In this document: positions 26,807-37,264 of the stretch, piece after piece
How the letters are laid out: every line of letters starts with the position of its first letter
How positions within the stretch are numbered: the first letter of the stretch is position 1
Origin: Bacillus sp. FSL K6-3431
GTDB taxonomy: Bacteria; Bacillota; Bacilli; Bacillales; Bacillaceae_C
Assembly (NCBI RefSeq): GCF_038002605.1
Contig: NZ_JBBOCT010000001.1
Span: 3,348,001 to 3,412,000, forward strand
DNA length: 64,000 nt
Reading direction: 5' to 3'
The notes under the pieces: generated by a model
Databases searched by the model: none
What the model saw: the letters and a program-made list of their open reading frames with translations, nothing else
What the model was told of the DNA's origin: nothing
Position numbers and translations under genes: made by a program

Positions 26807-27707
26807 GTTCCCGGTAAATACTACAGTGGTGGGAAAATGGCATAGGAATAACTATCGACTAATTAAGCAACTTGGTGAAGGCGCAAATGGTGTCGTTTAT
26901 TTAGCTTCTGGCAATCACGGCCATTTAGCTTTGAAGATGAGCCCTGATAGTTTTTCAATCACATCAGAGGTAAATGTCCTGAAAGCATTTGCAAAGGCCC
27001 AGGGTGCTACCCTTGGGCCTTCTTTACATGATGCCGATGATTGGGATGTAAGTGGAGGTCGTATACACTTTTATACAATGGAGTATATTCAAGGACAGGA
27101 TTTGCTTTCTTTTATTCGTAAAAAAGGACATGCGTGGTCAGGGGTAATGATTGTGCAACTGTTAGACGTTTTGGAAAAGTTGCATAGTCAAGGTTGGATT
27201 TTTGGTGATTTAAAACCAGAAAATTTAATCGTAACAGGTCCACCGCCAACGATAAGATGTATTGATGTTGGTGGGACTACTTTAAAAGGAAGGGCCATTA
27301 AGGAGTTTACAGAGTTTTTTGATCGTGGTTATTGGGGTTTGGGATCGAGGAAAGCTGAACCTTCCTATGATTTATTTTCTACAGCGATGCTAATGATTAA
27401 CTTATTTCACCAAAATAGATTTACTAAAAAGAGTCATCCCTACAAACAGTTAATTGAAGTCATTCGTTCGGATCTGGAGTTAGCCAAGTTTGAAATACCT
27501 TTAAAAAAGTCAATTAGCGGAGAATATGAAAATGCTGGAGAAATGAAAGCTGATATACTTTCTGTGCTATCTACCGGTTCGGTTAATAAGTCTACTTCTA
27601 GAAGTTTACAACGTAGGAAACGGCAAAATAATTTTTTAGAAACGGTGGCACTCCTGATTTTTACAGTCTTTTTATATGTATTTTATATATATGGATATAT
27701 CCTATAG
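26781..27707 (+). CDS. yabT: Hanks-type serine/threonine kinase YabT
   Basis: A 308-residue membrane-anchored kinase; in B. subtilis YabT is activated by DNA and acts during sporulation and DNA damage, with RecA among its substrates. The glycine loop LGEGANGVVYLA is near 31-42, the lysine in LALKMS near 51, catalytic FGDLKPENL near 148-156, and IDVGGT in place of the DFG motif near 167. HRD is replaced by FGD, so it is a non-RD kinase; B. subtilis YabT shares this as I recall it. One C-terminal transmembrane helix spans about 283-305. No extracellular PASTA domain is present. Confidence 0.92.
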   Translation: MNTWKNQCKFPVNTTVVGKWHRNNYRLIKQLGEGANGVVYLASGNHGHLALKMSPDSFSITSEVNVLKAFAKAQGATLGPSLHDADDWDVSGGRIHFYTMEYIQGQDLLSFIRKKGHAWSGVMIVQLLDVLEKLHSQGWIFGDLKPENLIVTGPPPTIRCIDVGGTTLKGRAIKEFTEFFDRGYWGLGSRKAEPSYDLFSTAMLMINLFHQNRFTKKSHPYKQLIEVIRSDLELAKFEIPLKKSISGEYENAGEMKADILSVLSTGSVNKSTSRSLQRRKRQNNFLETVALLIFTVFLYVFYIYGYIL

Positions 27708-27795
27708 TACTTGTCGCTACAAGGAAGGCAATGGAAATGGTAATATTATAACCAGAAGAATGTATTTCGAGTAATGATAAGGGGAAGGGTTTGCC

Positions 27796-29220
27796 ATGTT
27801 GAATCTTGAAAGAAAAACAGAGTTATTTGTGGGGACACAATCTTTAATAAAAGAAGGCGATTATATTGTTGTTGCTGTATCAGGTGGCCCAGATTCTATA
27901 GCAATGCTTGATTTTCTAGTAAACAGACAGAAACAATACGGTATAAGACTCGCTGTTGCACATGTGGATCATATGTTAAGAGGGAAAGAGTCGTTATTAG
28001 ATCTTGAATATGTAAAAACGTATTGTTCCAATCATGATATTCCTTTTAAAGCAATTTCCATAGATATTAAAAGTAAAATGGAAAACGATAAAACAGGCTT
28101 ACAAGAAACAGCAAGAACATATCGGTATCGTTTTTTAGAAAATGTGATGCAGGAGCTTCATGCAAATAAACTGGCCGTTGGTCAGCATGGCGATGATCAG
28201 ATTGAAACGATACTTATGCGGTTAACGAGAGGGAGTAGAGGGATATCTCGAGCTGGTATTCAGGTGAAGCGTCCATTTGGAATTGGTGAATTGATCCGAC
28301 CGTTACTTGGTGTTTCAAAAAGGGAAATAGAAGAATACTGCAGTGAAAAGGGTCTACAACCACGTTATGATGGAAGTAATGATAAGCCTACATATACTAG
28401 GAATCGATTCAGAAAGGATGTACTTCCTTTTTTAAAGGAAGAGAACATTCGTGTCCATGAACAATTTCAACGATTTAGTCAGGATGTTACAGAGGAGGAA
28501 TTGTTCTTACAGGAATTAGCAGAAGAGCAAATGAAAAAAATGTGTCAAGAGTTTGGCGGTCATGAAATTAGTTTAAATATCAGCTTGTTTAAGCAAGTAC
28601 CTTTGCCTTTACAAAGGAGAGTGATTCATCTAATATTAAATTATCTTTATCAGCAAATGACGCTTGACTTGACAGCGTTGCATATTAATTTGATCCAACA
28701 GCTTATAAAAAGTGAAAATCCATCAGGGAAAATGGATCTTCCCAATGGTCTAAAAGTAATAAGGTCTTATGGAGAATGCAGGTTTACTTTTGTTAAAGTA
28801 GAGAAAACTCCAGAATATTATTACGAATTAGAGGAAAATAGCCATGTTCTACTTCCGAATAATCTAACCATTCAAGTAGAAAAAGTAAATGGTGATATAA
28901 TGAAGGATCAAGAAGATACACTGATACTCGATCCCAATACAATCCAGTTTCCTATCATTGCTAGGACAAGGCGACCTGGTGATCGAATGAAAATAAAAGG
29001 GATGAATGGGTCGAAGAAGGTTAAAAGTATTTTTATCGAAAGGAAGATACCTTTGCAGGATAGGGAAGATTGGCCAATTATTACGGATAATACTGGTCAA
29101 ATCCTTTGGATCCCCGGACTCAAGAAATCCTGTTATCATACTTCTCCAAACAAAGAACATCTTTATTACAGCATACACTGTAGCAACCAAACAATTCCTA
29201 GGGGGCAACCAAATCAATGA
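27796..29220 (+). CDS. tilS: tRNA(Ile)-lysidine synthase
   Basis: TilS converts C34 of the CAT-anticodon tRNA-Ile to lysidine so that it reads AUA. The 474-residue protein has the PP-loop ATPase motif [12 protein letters not shown] at 27-38 and further N-terminal motifs (HVDHMLRG near 56, [10 protein letters not shown] near 133). The C-terminal substrate-binding part holds [13 protein letters not shown] near 389. It overlaps hpt by four bases, as in B. subtilis where the pair is essential and the two proteins interact. Confidence 0.96.
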   Translation: MLNLERKTELFVGTQSLIKEGDYIVVAVSGGPDSIAMLDFLVNRQKQYGIRLAVAHVDHMLRGKESLLDLEYVKTYCSNHDIPFKAISIDIKSKMENDKTGLQETARTYRYRFLENVMQELHANKLAVGQHGDDQIETILMRLTRGSRGISRAGIQVKRPFGIGELIRPLLGVSKREIEEYCSEKGLQPRYDGSNDKPTYTRNRFRKDVLPFLKEENIRVHEQFQRFSQDVTEEELFLQELAEEQMKKMCQEFGGHEISLNISLFKQVPLPLQRRVIHLILNYLYQQMTLDLTALHINLIQQLIKSENPSGKMDLPNGLKVIRSYGECRFTFVKVEKTPEYYYELEENSHVLLPNNLTIQVEKVNGDIMKDQEDTLILDPNTIQFPIIARTRRPGDRMKIKGMNGSKKVKSIFIERKIPLQDREDWPIITDNTGQILWIPGLKKSCYHTSPNKEHLYYSIHCSNQTIPRGQPNQ

Positions 29221-29768
29221 AGCAAGATATTGAAAAAGTATTAATTACTGAAGAAGAAATTAATGAGAAAATACTTGAAATTGCTGGTCAACTAACTGAA
29301 GAATATGATGGGCGCTTTCCGCTCGTTATCGGCGTTCTAAAAGGCGCTACACTCTTTATGTCAGATTTACTAAAGAGAGTGGATACATATTTGGAAATGG
29401 ATTTTATGGATGTGTCTAGTTATGGAAGGTCGACTATTTCTTCTGGGGAAGTGAAAATTCTTAAAGATTTAAATACTCCAGTTGAGGGTAGGGATATCCT
29501 AATCATTGAGGATATTATTGATAGCGGCTTAACGTTAAGCTACCTCGTCGAACTATTCCGTTACCGCAAAGCAAAGTCCATTAAAATTGTTACACTACTT
29601 GATAAGCCGACTGGAAGACAAGCGGATGTTCAAGCCGATTTTGTTGGATTTATTGTCCCAGATGCATTTGTAGTAGGATATGGTCTCGACTATGCTGAGA
29701 AATATCGTAATCTCCCGTATATTGGGATTTTAAAGCCCGAAATATATGGGAAGAATGAAGAGGAATAA
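29217..29768 (+). CDS. hpt: Hypoxanthine phosphoribosyltransferase
   Basis: Hpt salvages hypoxanthine and guanine with PRPP to IMP and GMP. The 183-residue product has [11 protein letters not shown] near 37-47, the [10 protein letters not shown] region near 61-70, the PRPP loop [14 protein letters not shown] at 94-107, and the C-terminal base-binding region [18 protein letters not shown] near 155-172. The start overlaps the tilS stop. ftsH follows after 90 bases. Confidence 0.97.
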   Translation: MKQDIEKVLITEEEINEKILEIAGQLTEEYDGRFPLVIGVLKGATLFMSDLLKRVDTYLEMDFMDVSSYGRSTISSGEVKILKDLNTPVEGRDILIIEDIIDSGLTLSYLVELFRYRKAKSIKIVTLLDKPTGRQADVQADFVGFIVPDAFVVGYGLDYAEKYRNLPYIGILKPEIYGKNEEE

Positions 29769-29858
29769 AAAATTGAAAACAAGGTTGAAGTGTTGTAAAG
29801 CTGGAAATATCTATGATACTATTGAAGTTAGTTTTTTTACTGTGGGAGGAGGTAAGTA

Positions 29859-31892
29859 ATGAATCGAATTTTTAGAAATACAATCTTTTATTTACTCATT
29901 TTTCTCGTTCTTATTGGAATTGTTAGTTGGTTTAACAATAGTAATGAGACGACAAAGAATATATCTTACGATCAATTTGTAACCCACCTGGAAAGCGGAG
30001 ATATTAAAGAGTTTTCAATGCAACCAGAACGTGGTGTATACGTTATTCAAGGTAATTTGAAAGGTGCAAAAGAAGGCGAGATATTTGAAACCTATGTAAT
30101 GAATAGCCCGGTAATGCTAGATCGAATTGATGCTGCATCATCGAAAGTGGAAGTGATGCCTGCAAAAGAGACGAGTGGATGGGTATCCTTCTTCACGATG
30201 ATTATTCCGTTTGTTATAATCTTTATTCTCTTCTTCTTCCTAATGAATCAAGCGCAAGGTGGAGGTAGCCGGGTAATGAACTTCGGTAAAAGTAAGGCGA
30301 AGCTCTACACGGAGGAGAAAAAGAAGGTACGCTTTAAAGATGTTGCTGGAGCTGATGAGGAAAAACAAGAACTTGTAGAAGTTGTTGAATTCCTGAAAGA
30401 TCCACGTAAGTTTTCAGAATTAGGTGCTAGGATTCCTAAAGGTGTGCTATTAGTTGGGCCTCCGGGTACTGGTAAAACATTACTTGCTAGAGCTGTAGCT
30501 GGAGAATCTGGTGTGCCGTTTTTCTCCATTAGTGGTTCCGACTTTGTAGAAATGTTTGTCGGTGTTGGTGCATCACGTGTACGTGATTTATTTGAAAATG
30601 CGAAGAAAAACGCACCATGTATCATTTTCATTGATGAAATTGATGCAGTAGGTCGTCAGCGGGGAGCGGGTCTTGGTGGCGGTCATGATGAGCGTGAGCA
30701 AACGTTAAACCAATTGCTAGTTGAAATGGACGGATTTGGTGCGAACGAGGGAATTATTATTGTTGCAGCAACGAACCGCCCTGATGTGCTAGACCCTGCG
30801 TTATTGCGTCCAGGTCGTTTTGACAGACAGATTACAGTGGATCGCCCAGATATTAAAGGACGAGAAGCTGTATTAGAAGTACATGCTCGGAATAAACCAT
30901 TGGATGAATCTGTAGACTTAAAAGCAATTGCTGCTAGAACTCCTGGTTTCTCTGGTGCAGATTTAGAAAACTTATTGAACGAAGCAGCACTGGTTGCAGC
31001 CCGTCAAGATAAAAAGAAAGTTGATATGTCTGACGTCGACGAAGCGACAGATCGTGTTATCGTCGGTACTGCTAAAAGAAGTCGTGTCATTTCTCAGAAG
31101 GAACGAAATATTGTTGCTTACCATGAGGGTGGTCACACGATTATTGGATTAGTCTTAGATGAAGCGGATGTTGTTCATAAGGTGACGATTGTCCCGCGTG
31201 GTCAAGCTGGAGGATATGCTGTGATGCTTCCGAAAGAGGATCGTTACTTCATGACGAAGCCAGAACTGTTGGATAAAATTACTGGTCTTCTTGGAGGTCG
31301 TGTTGCGGAGGAAATTACCTTCGGTGAAGTATCTACAGGTGCTCATAATGACTTTCAACGTGCAACTGCAATTGCTCGTAAGATGGTAACAGAATACGGC
31401 ATGAGTGATAAGCTTGGACCATTGCAGTTTGGTCAACCTCAAGGAGGGCAAGTTTTCCTAGGGCGAGATTTGCATAATGAACAAAACTACTCGGAAGCAA
31501 TTGCGTACGAGATCGATATGGAAATTCAACGAATCATTAAAGAGTCTTACGTACGTGCGAAGAAAATCTTGTTAGAACATCAAGATAAATTAATATTGGT
31601 TGCGAAGACATTGTTAGAAGTAGAAACATTAGATGCGGCGCAAATCAATCATTTATTTGATCACGGCACACTTCCGGAACCTAAAACAATCAATAATGAT
31701 AATGATGAATCATCCAATTTTACTGGTGGATCTAGAGATCAAGGTGATGAGACTGGCGATTTAGGAATCGACGAGAATCGTAAGGATATTCTTGAGGATT
31801 TACCACCGATGGATTCATATGAATCTGAAACAGATCGTGGAAAATTCGGTCCAACCAATCCTGTAAAGGACGACGAGAAGCCGAAGGAATAA
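29859..31892 (+). CDS. ftsH: ATP-dependent zinc metalloprotease FtsH
   Basis: FtsH is a membrane-bound hexameric AAA+ protease that degrades unassembled membrane proteins and regulators such as Spo0E in B. subtilis. The 677-residue protein has two transmembrane segments (about 6-25 and 108-128) around an extracellular domain, Walker A GPPGTGKT at 200-207, Walker [12 protein letters not shown] near 253, the SRH region, and zinc motif HEGGH at 422-426. The acidic C-terminal tail (from about 610) is longer than in B. subtilis (637 residues in total). RBS GGGAGGAGG precedes the ATG. Confidence 0.98.
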   Translation: MNRIFRNTIFYLLIFLVLIGIVSWFNNSNETTKNISYDQFVTHLESGDIKEFSMQPERGVYVIQGNLKGAKEGEIFETYVMNSPVMLDRIDAASSKVEVMPAKETSGWVSFFTMIIPFVIIFILFFFLMNQAQGGGSRVMNFGKSKAKLYTEEKKKVRFKDVAGADEEKQELVEVVEFLKDPRKFSELGARIPKGVLLVGPPGTGKTLLARAVAGESGVPFFSISGSDFVEMFVGVGASRVRDLFENAKKNAPCIIFIDEIDAVGRQRGAGLGGGHDEREQTLNQLLVEMDGFGANEGIIIVAATNRPDVLDPALLRPGRFDRQITVDRPDIKGREAVLEVHARNKPLDESVDLKAIAARTPGFSGADLENLLNEAALVAARQDKKKVDMSDVDEATDRVIVGTAKRSRVISQKERNIVAYHEGGHTIIGLVLDEADVVHKVTIVPRGQAGGYAVMLPKEDRYFMTKPELLDKITGLLGGRVAEEITFGEVSTGAHNDFQRATAIARKMVTEYGMSDKLGPLQFGQPQGGQVFLGRDLHNEQNYSEAIAYEIDMEIQRIIKESYVRAKKILLEHQDKLILVAKTLLEVETLDAAQINHLFDHGTLPEPKTINNDNDESSNFTGGSRDQGDETGDLGIDENRKDILEDLPPMDSYESETDRGKFGPTNPVKDDEKPKE

Positions 31893-31908
31893 AACAATGT
31901 ATGTAGAG

Positions 31909-31936
31909 AAAACATCGCTTATAGCGATGTTTTTTT
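31909..31936 (+). terminator. Terminator after ftsH
   Basis: AAAACATCGCT pairs with AGCGATGTTTT over a 3-base loop, then more T. Confidence 0.93.
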
Positions 31937-32193
31937 ACACCGAAAAATAAAAGTCATTTAGGAATAATTCAGATGGAATTCAGTGTTTTGGCAACGTGAT
32001 ACAAGTCTTTACGATGAGATGAAATGAGGACCAGCAAGCTGGATCAGGTGACGTTTCCACGGTAAATTCGGATAAATAATCGAGCAACCTTTTCTTATGT
32101 CACTTAATATGTAAACTACTTATTCTACACTTCATCTGAATTATGGTATGATGTTTGAAGTAAAAAAAGTCTCTTGTAAAAGTGGTGAAAATA

Positions 32194-32964
32194 TTGATCT
32201 TTGTTCTAGATGTAGGTAATACAAATATTGTTCTTGGGGTTTATAAGCAAGATGATTTGAAGTATCATTGGCGGATTGAAACAAGCCGGCACAAGACGGA
32301 AGATGAATTCGGAATGGCTATCAAATCGTTATTTGAGCATGTAGGGCTTCGTTTTGAAGATATTAATGGCATCATTATCTCTTCTGTCGTACCACCGATC
32401 ATGTTTACGTTAGAAAAGATGTGCCATAAATATTTTCAAGAAAAACCATTAATTGTTGGACCCGGGATTAAAACTGGCCTAAATATAAAATATGAAAATC
32501 CGCGAGAAGTAGGTGCGGATCGTATTGTGAATGCTGTGGCTGGGATAGAATGTTATGGTAGCCCTCTAGTAATAGTCGATTTCGGAACAGCGACTACATT
32601 TTGTTATATTGATGAAAATTGTAATTATATGGGTGGCGTCATTGCGCCTGGAATAGGTATTTCGACTGAAGCGCTATATTCAAAGGCAGCGAAGCTTCCG
32701 AGAATTGAAATTACGCATGTCGATGAAATTATTGGAAAAAATACAGTAGCAGCGATGCAGGCAGGTATTTTATTTGGTTTCGTGGGACAAGTAGAAGGTA
32801 TTGTAAAGCGTATTATGGATAAAAGTAAACATAAGCCAACAATTATTGCTACGGGTGGCTTAGCTAATTTAATTGCATCCGAGACAAAAATGATCGATAT
32901 TGTCGATCAAGATTTAACGTTAAAAGGCCTGCAGTTTATATATAAAAGAAATATGAACGGATGA
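32194..32964 (+). CDS. coaX: Type III pantothenate kinase
   Basis: CoaX catalyses the first step of coenzyme A synthesis. The 256-residue protein has the ASKHA phosphate-binding start [14 protein letters not shown] at residues 4-17, [12 protein letters not shown] near 98, and [15 protein letters not shown] near 118. I chose TTG 32194, which gives [11 protein letters not shown] as in the family; the GTG at 32182 would overlap the GTGGTG ribosome-binding region. The 300 bases upstream show no gene; a TATGAT with a preceding TG near 32148 could be an extended -10. Confidence 0.94.
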   Translation: MIFVLDVGNTNIVLGVYKQDDLKYHWRIETSRHKTEDEFGMAIKSLFEHVGLRFEDINGIIISSVVPPIMFTLEKMCHKYFQEKPLIVGPGIKTGLNIKYENPREVGADRIVNAVAGIECYGSPLVIVDFGTATTFCYIDENCNYMGGVIAPGIGISTEALYSKAAKLPRIEITHVDEIIGKNTVAAMQAGILFGFVGQVEGIVKRIMDKSKHKPTIIATGGLANLIASETKMIDIVDQDLTLKGLQFIYKRNMNG

Positions 32965-32978
32965 AAGGCGGTTAATAA

Positions 32979-33857
32979 ATGAGTGATTATATGGTAAAAG
33001 CGCTAGCTTATAATGGACAAATTCGTGCTTATGCAGTTAGAAGTACGGATACAATTAATGAGGCGCAACGTCGTCATTACACATGGCCGACTGCATCAGC
33101 GGCACTAGGTAGAGCGATGACTGCCGGGGTTATGATGGGGGCTATGCAAAAAGGTGAAGAAAAAATAACGGTTAAAGTAGAAGGTGACGGCCCCCTAGGT
33201 ATTATTTTGGTTGATACCGATGCAAAGGGCCATGTGCGTGGTTATGTAACAAACCCGCAGACTCATTTTGAATTAAATGAACAAGGGAAGCTCGATGTCA
33301 AAAGAGCCGTTGGTGTGAATGGTACACTGACAGTTGTTAAAGATACGGGTCTTCGTGATAATTTTTCTGGTCAGGTTCCATTAGTTTCTGGTGAACTAGG
33401 TGAAGATTTCACATATTATTTCGCTACATCTGAGCAAACACCGTCATCTGTTGGCGTAGGTGTTTTAGTAAATCCGGATAATACCATTTTAGCAGCAGGT
33501 GGATTTATTATTCAGTTAATGCCTGGCACAGAAGACAAAGTTATTACAGAAATTGAGGGACGATTGACATCAGCGCCACCAGTTTCTACTATGATTCGAG
33601 AAGGCTTAATGCCTGAAGAAATTCTAAATCGTCTTCTTGGAAAAGAAAATGTGAAAATTCTTGAAAAGATGCCAATAGAGTTTCGCTGTACTTGTTCGAA
33701 AGAACGTTTTGGTAATGCAATTATAAGCCTAGGTGTAAAAGAAATCCAAGAGATGATCGATGATGATGGAAAAGCAGAAGCGCAGTGCCATTTTTGTAAT
33801 GCAGCTTACCAATTTTCATTAGAAGAATTAGAAGAATTACGTAATTTAGCTAAATAG
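32979..33857 (+). CDS. hslO: Redox-regulated chaperone Hsp33
   Basis: Hsp33 is a holdase activated by oxidative unfolding. The 292-residue protein has the N-terminal core ([18 protein letters not shown] near 11) and a C-terminal redox switch with four zinc cysteines: CTC near 237-239 and CHFC near 270-273. It follows coaX by 14 bases. In B. subtilis yacD comes next before cysK; here it does not. Confidence 0.97.
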   Translation: MSDYMVKALAYNGQIRAYAVRSTDTINEAQRRHYTWPTASAALGRAMTAGVMMGAMQKGEEKITVKVEGDGPLGIILVDTDAKGHVRGYVTNPQTHFELNEQGKLDVKRAVGVNGTLTVVKDTGLRDNFSGQVPLVSGELGEDFTYYFATSEQTPSSVGVGVLVNPDNTILAAGGFIIQLMPGTEDKVITEIEGRLTSAPPVSTMIREGLMPEEILNRLLGKENVKILEKMPIEFRCTCSKERFGNAIISLGVKEIQEMIDDDGKAEAQCHFCNAAYQFSLEELEELRNLAK

Positions 33858-33863
33858 TAATCA

Positions 33864-33898
33864 AAAAGGTAGACCTATCGGCTGGTCGCCTTTTTTGG
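33864..33898 (+). terminator. Terminator after hslO
   Basis: AAAAAGGTAGACC faces GGTCGCCTTTTTT, an imperfect stem followed by T. Confidence 0.75.
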
Positions 33899-33940
33899 TT
33901 TTTAAAACTTATATTTTGTTAATACTTATATAACAAGGGT

Positions 33941-34042
33941 TGAGTGGCCAGCAAAGTTCCGAGAGTGGCTTATAAAACAGATGAGTGGCCGGTAAAGAGT
34001 CATGAGTGACTCATAAAAATGATGAGTAAGCTATAAACCGAC
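33941..34042 (+). repeat. Degenerate tandem repeat, five units of 20-21 bp
   Basis: Units start at about 33941, 33962, 33982, 34003 and 34023. The pattern is TGAGTGGCCxxTAAAxxxxA, with the first unit TGAGTGGCCAGCAAAG and the third TGAGTGGCCGGTAAAG. There are no spacers, so it is not a CRISPR. The remainder of the hslO-cysK gap (34043-34210) shows nothing recognisable. Confidence 0.8.
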
Positions 34043-34217
34043 CATTAGTTACTCTGGATTGCTAGTATCGCTCCTATTCTCCTTTTCTTAGTAAAGAAAA
34101 AAATAAGCGGACTGTTATGTTTAAAATACTTCTGTAATAATTCAGATCTTTTCCTAAAATATTCGATTTACCTATTTCAAAAAAATGATGATGCCAGATG
34201 GAATAATAATGTAAAAG

Positions 34218-34259
34218 TACGCTTTTATTATTGACATAAAAGCGTAATCGTGTTAATTT
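34218..34259 (+). promoter_or_regulatory. cysK promoter with a palindromic candidate operator
   Basis: TTGACA at 34231-34236 and TAATTT at 34254-34259 (17-nt spacer) form a plausible promoter. A perfect 10-bp inverted repeat, TACGCTTTTA at 34218-34227 and TAAAAGCGTA at 34237-34246, flanks the -35 hexamer exactly. It does not resemble the CymR site I know for this gene. Confidence 0.65.
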
Positions 34260-34302
34260 ATAATTAAACCAACAAAAATACTCGGAATTAGGGGTTGAGA
34301 AA

Positions 34303-35229
34303 ATGGCAATATTGGTAAACACAATTGCAGAACTAGTAGGTAATACACCAGTAGTTAAGTTGAATCGGTTAGTGGATGAGGATAGCGCAGAAGTTTATGT
34401 GAAACTTGAATATATGAACCCGGGGAGTAGTGTGAAAGACCGAATTGCGCTTTCGATGATTGAAGCTGCGGAGAAGGATGGAAAACTTAACGAAGGCGAT
34501 ACAATTATTGAGCCGACAAGTGGAAATACAGGTATTGGCTTAGCGATGATTGCTGCAGTCAAGGGTTACAGAGCCATTTTAGTCATGCCTGATACGATGA
34601 GTATGGAACGTAGAAATTTATTAAGAGCATATGGAGCAGAGCTTGTTTTAACTCCGGGATCTGAAGGTATGAACGGAGCTATTAAAAAAGCGAATGAACT
34701 TGCGGATAAAAACGGATATTTTGTTCCCCAACAATTTGAAAATTTAGCAAATCCGGAAATACACCGTTTGACCACAGGTAAAGAAATTGTGGAACAGATG
34801 GGTGACCAATTGGACGGATTTGTTTCAGGGATCGGTACTGGTGGTACAATTACTGGAGCTGGGCAAGTGTTAAAAGAAAAGTACCCTAATATTAAAATAT
34901 ATGCAGTGGAGCCAGTGGATTCTGCCATTTTGTCTGGAGGAAAACCGGGACCTCATAAAATTCAAGGAATCGGCGCAGGATTTATCCCTGCCACTTTAAA
35001 TACAGAAATATATGATGAAGTCATTACAATAACAAATGATGAATCATTTGAAACATCTAGAAAAGTTGCAAAGCAAGAAGGAATTCTTGGTGGAATTTCA
35101 TCGGGTGCAGCAATAGCAGCGGCACTAAAGGTTGCTAAGAAGCTGGGAAAAGGAAAGAAAGTGTTAGCAATCCTACCAAGTAATGGAGAACGTTACCTGA
35201 GCACGCCATTATATCAATTCGAAGATTAA
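34303..35229 (+). CDS. cysK: O-acetylserine sulfhydrylase (cysteine synthase A)
   Basis: CysK makes cysteine from O-acetylserine and sulfide. The 308-residue PLP enzyme shows the Schiff-base lysine in [11 protein letters not shown] (Lys45), the phosphate- and substrate-binding [10 protein letters not shown] at 70-79, and [12 protein letters not shown] near 176-187. Its substrate is supplied by CysE (61.8 kb), with which CysK can form a complex. It stands alone with its own promoter and terminator. Confidence 0.97.
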   Translation: MAILVNTIAELVGNTPVVKLNRLVDEDSAEVYVKLEYMNPGSSVKDRIALSMIEAAEKDGKLNEGDTIIEPTSGNTGIGLAMIAAVKGYRAILVMPDTMSMERRNLLRAYGAELVLTPGSEGMNGAIKKANELADKNGYFVPQQFENLANPEIHRLTTGKEIVEQMGDQLDGFVSGIGTGGTITGAGQVLKEKYPNIKIYAVEPVDSAILSGGKPGPHKIQGIGAGFIPATLNTEIYDEVITITNDESFETSRKVAKQEGILGGISSGAAIAAALKVAKKLGKGKKVLAILPSNGERYLSTPLYQFED

Positions 35230-35277
35230 TTAAGATTATCGCTGTTTTTTTGTAATATGATGATAAAGACCCATCTT

Positions 35278-35313
35278 AGAGCGAGGCCATTGTGGCTCGC
35301 TCTTTTATTTTTT
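35278..35313 (+). terminator. Terminator after cysK
   Basis: AGAGCGAGGCCA pairs with TGGCTCGCTCT, then a T-rich run. Confidence 0.9.
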
Positions 35314-35371
35314 TGATCGAGTTTGGTAAACTAGAGAGTAGAATTGTGAAATGGAAGGAAAGGTGCATCCA

Positions 35372-36202
35372 ATGAAGCCGATTGTTTGTGGGCCATTTGA
35401 ACTTAATGTAAACAAAAAAACATTAATTATGGGAATATTAAATGCCACACCAGATTCTTTTTCAGATGGTGGTCAGTATAATTCAGGGGAAATTGCTGTT
35501 GCTCGTGCACAGCAAATGATTGCAGATGGTGCAGATATTATTGATATCGGTGGAGAATCGACAAGACCTGGCCATGATCCTATTTCTGTTGAAGAAGAAG
35601 TAAGTCGAGTTATTCCCATTATTTCAGCATTTGCAGAAAGTTCGACTGTTCCAATTTCGATTGATACATATAGGGCTGAAACTGCTAAACAAGCTATAGA
35701 AGCAGGAGCTCATATCATTAACGATATTTGGGGTGCGAACAAGGATCCTGAAATTGCTGATGTTGCAGCAGAATACAATACACCAATTATTTTAATGCAT
35801 AACCGAGAGCAACGTGATTATGATGTGTTTATTCGGGATGTTTTAAATGATTTATATAAAAGTATTATGATCGCAAAAAAGGCTGGAGTGCCTGATGATA
35901 AGATTATTCTGGATCCAGGGATTGGATTTGCTAAAGATCTAGCACAGAATCTCGAGATAATGAGAAATTTGGACAAGCTTGTAGCTCTAGGCTATCCTGT
36001 TTTATTAGCTACTTCTAAAAAGAGGATGATCGGTTCAGTACTGGATTTACCTGTTGAAGAACGATTAGAAGGTACAGGTGCAACAGTCTGTTTTGGTATT
36101 CAAAAGGGTTGTCATATCATGCGTGTTCATGATGTGAGAGAAATGAGTAGGATGGCAGTTATGATGGATGCACTAATAGGAAAGGATGAGGTTATTGGAT
36201 AA
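35372..36202 (+). CDS. folP: Dihydropteroate synthase
   Basis: FolP condenses 6-hydroxymethyl-dihydropterin diphosphate with p-aminobenzoate; it is the sulfonamide target. The 276-residue TIM barrel shows ILNATPDSFSDGG near 21-33, DIGGESTRPG near 55-64, INDIWG near 111, and the later LDPGIGFAKD near 188. Start at 35372 has AAGGAAAGG upstream; an in-frame ATG at 35351 lies before it. In B. subtilis pabB-pabA-pabC precede this gene; here it begins about 140 bases after cysK, directly behind the terminator. Confidence 0.97.
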   Translation: MKPIVCGPFELNVNKKTLIMGILNATPDSFSDGGQYNSGEIAVARAQQMIADGADIIDIGGESTRPGHDPISVEEEVSRVIPIISAFAESSTVPISIDTYRAETAKQAIEAGAHIINDIWGANKDPEIADVAAEYNTPIILMHNREQRDYDVFIRDVLNDLYKSIMIAKKAGVPDDKIILDPGIGFAKDLAQNLEIMRNLDKLVALGYPVLLATSKKRMIGSVLDLPVEERLEGTGATVCFGIQKGCHIMRVHDVREMSRMAVMMDALIGKDEVIG

Positions 36203-36560
36203 GATATATTTAAATGAGATGGATTTCTATGGGTATCACGGCGTACTTCCAGAAGAAACTCGCTTAGGTCAGCGATTTCGGGTGAGTATTATAGTTGAAA
36301 CGGACTTGCGTGCAGCCGGGAAAACAGACGACCTAAAGGAAACGATTAGCTACGCTGAAATATATTCGTTATGTCAACAAATAGTAGAAAAGCAAATATA
36401 TAAACTTATCGAAGCTGTTGCAGAAAATATCGCGGGATCCATACTTGAGCAATTTAATAAGGTGGAGAGAGTTACTGTTAAGGTAATTAAGCCTGATCCA
36501 CCAATTCCGGGGCATTATCACTCTGTAGCTGTAGAAGTCACGAGAGCAAAAAAGATATGA
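36195..36560 (+). CDS. folB: 7,8-dihydroneopterin aldolase
   Basis: FolB splits dihydroneopterin to 6-hydroxymethyl-dihydropterin and glycolaldehyde. The 121-residue protein shows MDFYGYHGVLPEE near 8, the catalytic region with KLIEAVAENIA near 74, and VKVIKPDPPIPGHYHSVAVE at 96-115. TTG 36195 gives the family-like start MDKIYL; ATG 36186 is an alternative three codons upstream. It overlaps folP, and folK begins within its stop. Confidence 0.94.
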   Translation: MDKIYLNEMDFYGYHGVLPEETRLGQRFRVSIIVETDLRAAGKTDDLKETISYAEIYSLCQQIVEKQIYKLIEAVAENIAGSILEQFNKVERVTVKVIKPDPPIPGHYHSVAVEVTRAKKI

Positions 36561-37084
36561 TTCATACAGCGTATCTATCATTAGGTTCTAATATAGGGGA
36601 CAGAGAAGAATGTTTAAAATTGGCGGTTCAAAGTTTGAGAAAAAACCCCAATGTAAATATAGAGGCACTCTCATCCATTTATGAAACGGAACCAGTCGGG
36701 TTTATCGATCAAGCTAATTTTTTCAATATGGCGATTAAGATAACAACCTCTTTGTCTGCGGTAGGACTTCTTCAACTTTGTTTGAAAGTTGAAGAGGATT
36801 TGGGGCGGATTAGGGAGTTTCGTTGGGGGCCGAGAATAATAGATCTTGACATTTTGTTGTATAATAAAGAAGATATTGAGACAGAAGCTTTACAAATTCC
36901 GCATCCTCGGATGACTGAGCGAGCATTTGTCCTAATTCCATTGTTAGAGATTGATAAGAATCTTAAATTACCGACTTCATTGATTCCATTAGTTGAAGTG
37001 CTGGATGAAATATCTGATAAAGAAGGAGTTCGATTATGGAAACGGATAGATGGGGAAGGCGTATCCGAGCTTTTCGAAAATTAA
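36557..37084 (+). CDS. folK: 2-amino-4-hydroxy-6-hydroxymethyldihydropteridine pyrophosphokinase
   Basis: FolK transfers pyrophosphate from ATP to 6-hydroxymethyl-dihydropterin, giving the FolP substrate. The 175-residue product has LSLGSNIGDRE near 7-17, YETEPVGFIDQANFFNMA near 42-59, and the signature RWGPRIIDLDILLY near 93-106. It overlaps folB by four bases and yazB by 49 bases. Confidence 0.97.
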   Translation: MIHTAYLSLGSNIGDREECLKLAVQSLRKNPNVNIEALSSIYETEPVGFIDQANFFNMAIKITTSLSAVGLLQLCLKVEEDLGRIREFRWGPRIIDLDILLYNKEDIETEALQIPHPRMTERAFVLIPLLEIDKNLKLPTSLIPLVEVLDEISDKEGVRLWKRIDGEGVSELFEN

Positions 37085-37257
37085 AAGGATTTACGCAAGA
37101 AGGACTTGCGAAAAATATAGGTGTATCTGTTTCAATTTTGGGTGAGATTGAGCGAGGAAGCCGTATACCTGCAAAGGATATTCTTAATAAGATTGCTCAA
37201 TCATTGGATATTTCAATCCAAGAATTGCAACCCAAAAATGTTCGAAACGAAAATTAA
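37036..37257 (+). CDS. yazB: Small XRE-family DNA-binding protein YazB
   Basis: A 73-residue protein that is almost all one Cro/CI-type helix-turn-helix: RIRAFRKLKGFTQEGLAKNIGVS near 9-31 and ILGEIERGSRIPAKD near 34-48. Its role is unknown; it is conserved after folK in Bacillus. The 49-base overlap with folK makes it translationally dependent. The next gene in B. subtilis, dusB, is decayed here. Confidence 0.9.
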   Translation: METDRWGRRIRAFRKLKGFTQEGLAKNIGVSVSILGEIERGSRIPAKDILNKIAQSLDISIQELQPKNVRNEN

Positions 37258-37264
37258 TAAGTAG

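Noticed and set aside
26781..27707. YabT as an inactive pseudokinase because HRD and DFG are altered
   Set aside because: The catalytic Asp and Asn of FGDLKPENL and the Asp of DVGG remain, and as I recall B. subtilis YabT has the same changes and is active.
33941..34042. Possible CRISPR array
   Set aside because: The units are contiguous 20-21 bp degenerate repeats with no spacers, and no cas gene is nearby.
34074..34322. 82-codon minus-strand open frame before cysK
   Set aside because: AT-rich, crosses the cysK promoter and start, and has no recognisable motif.
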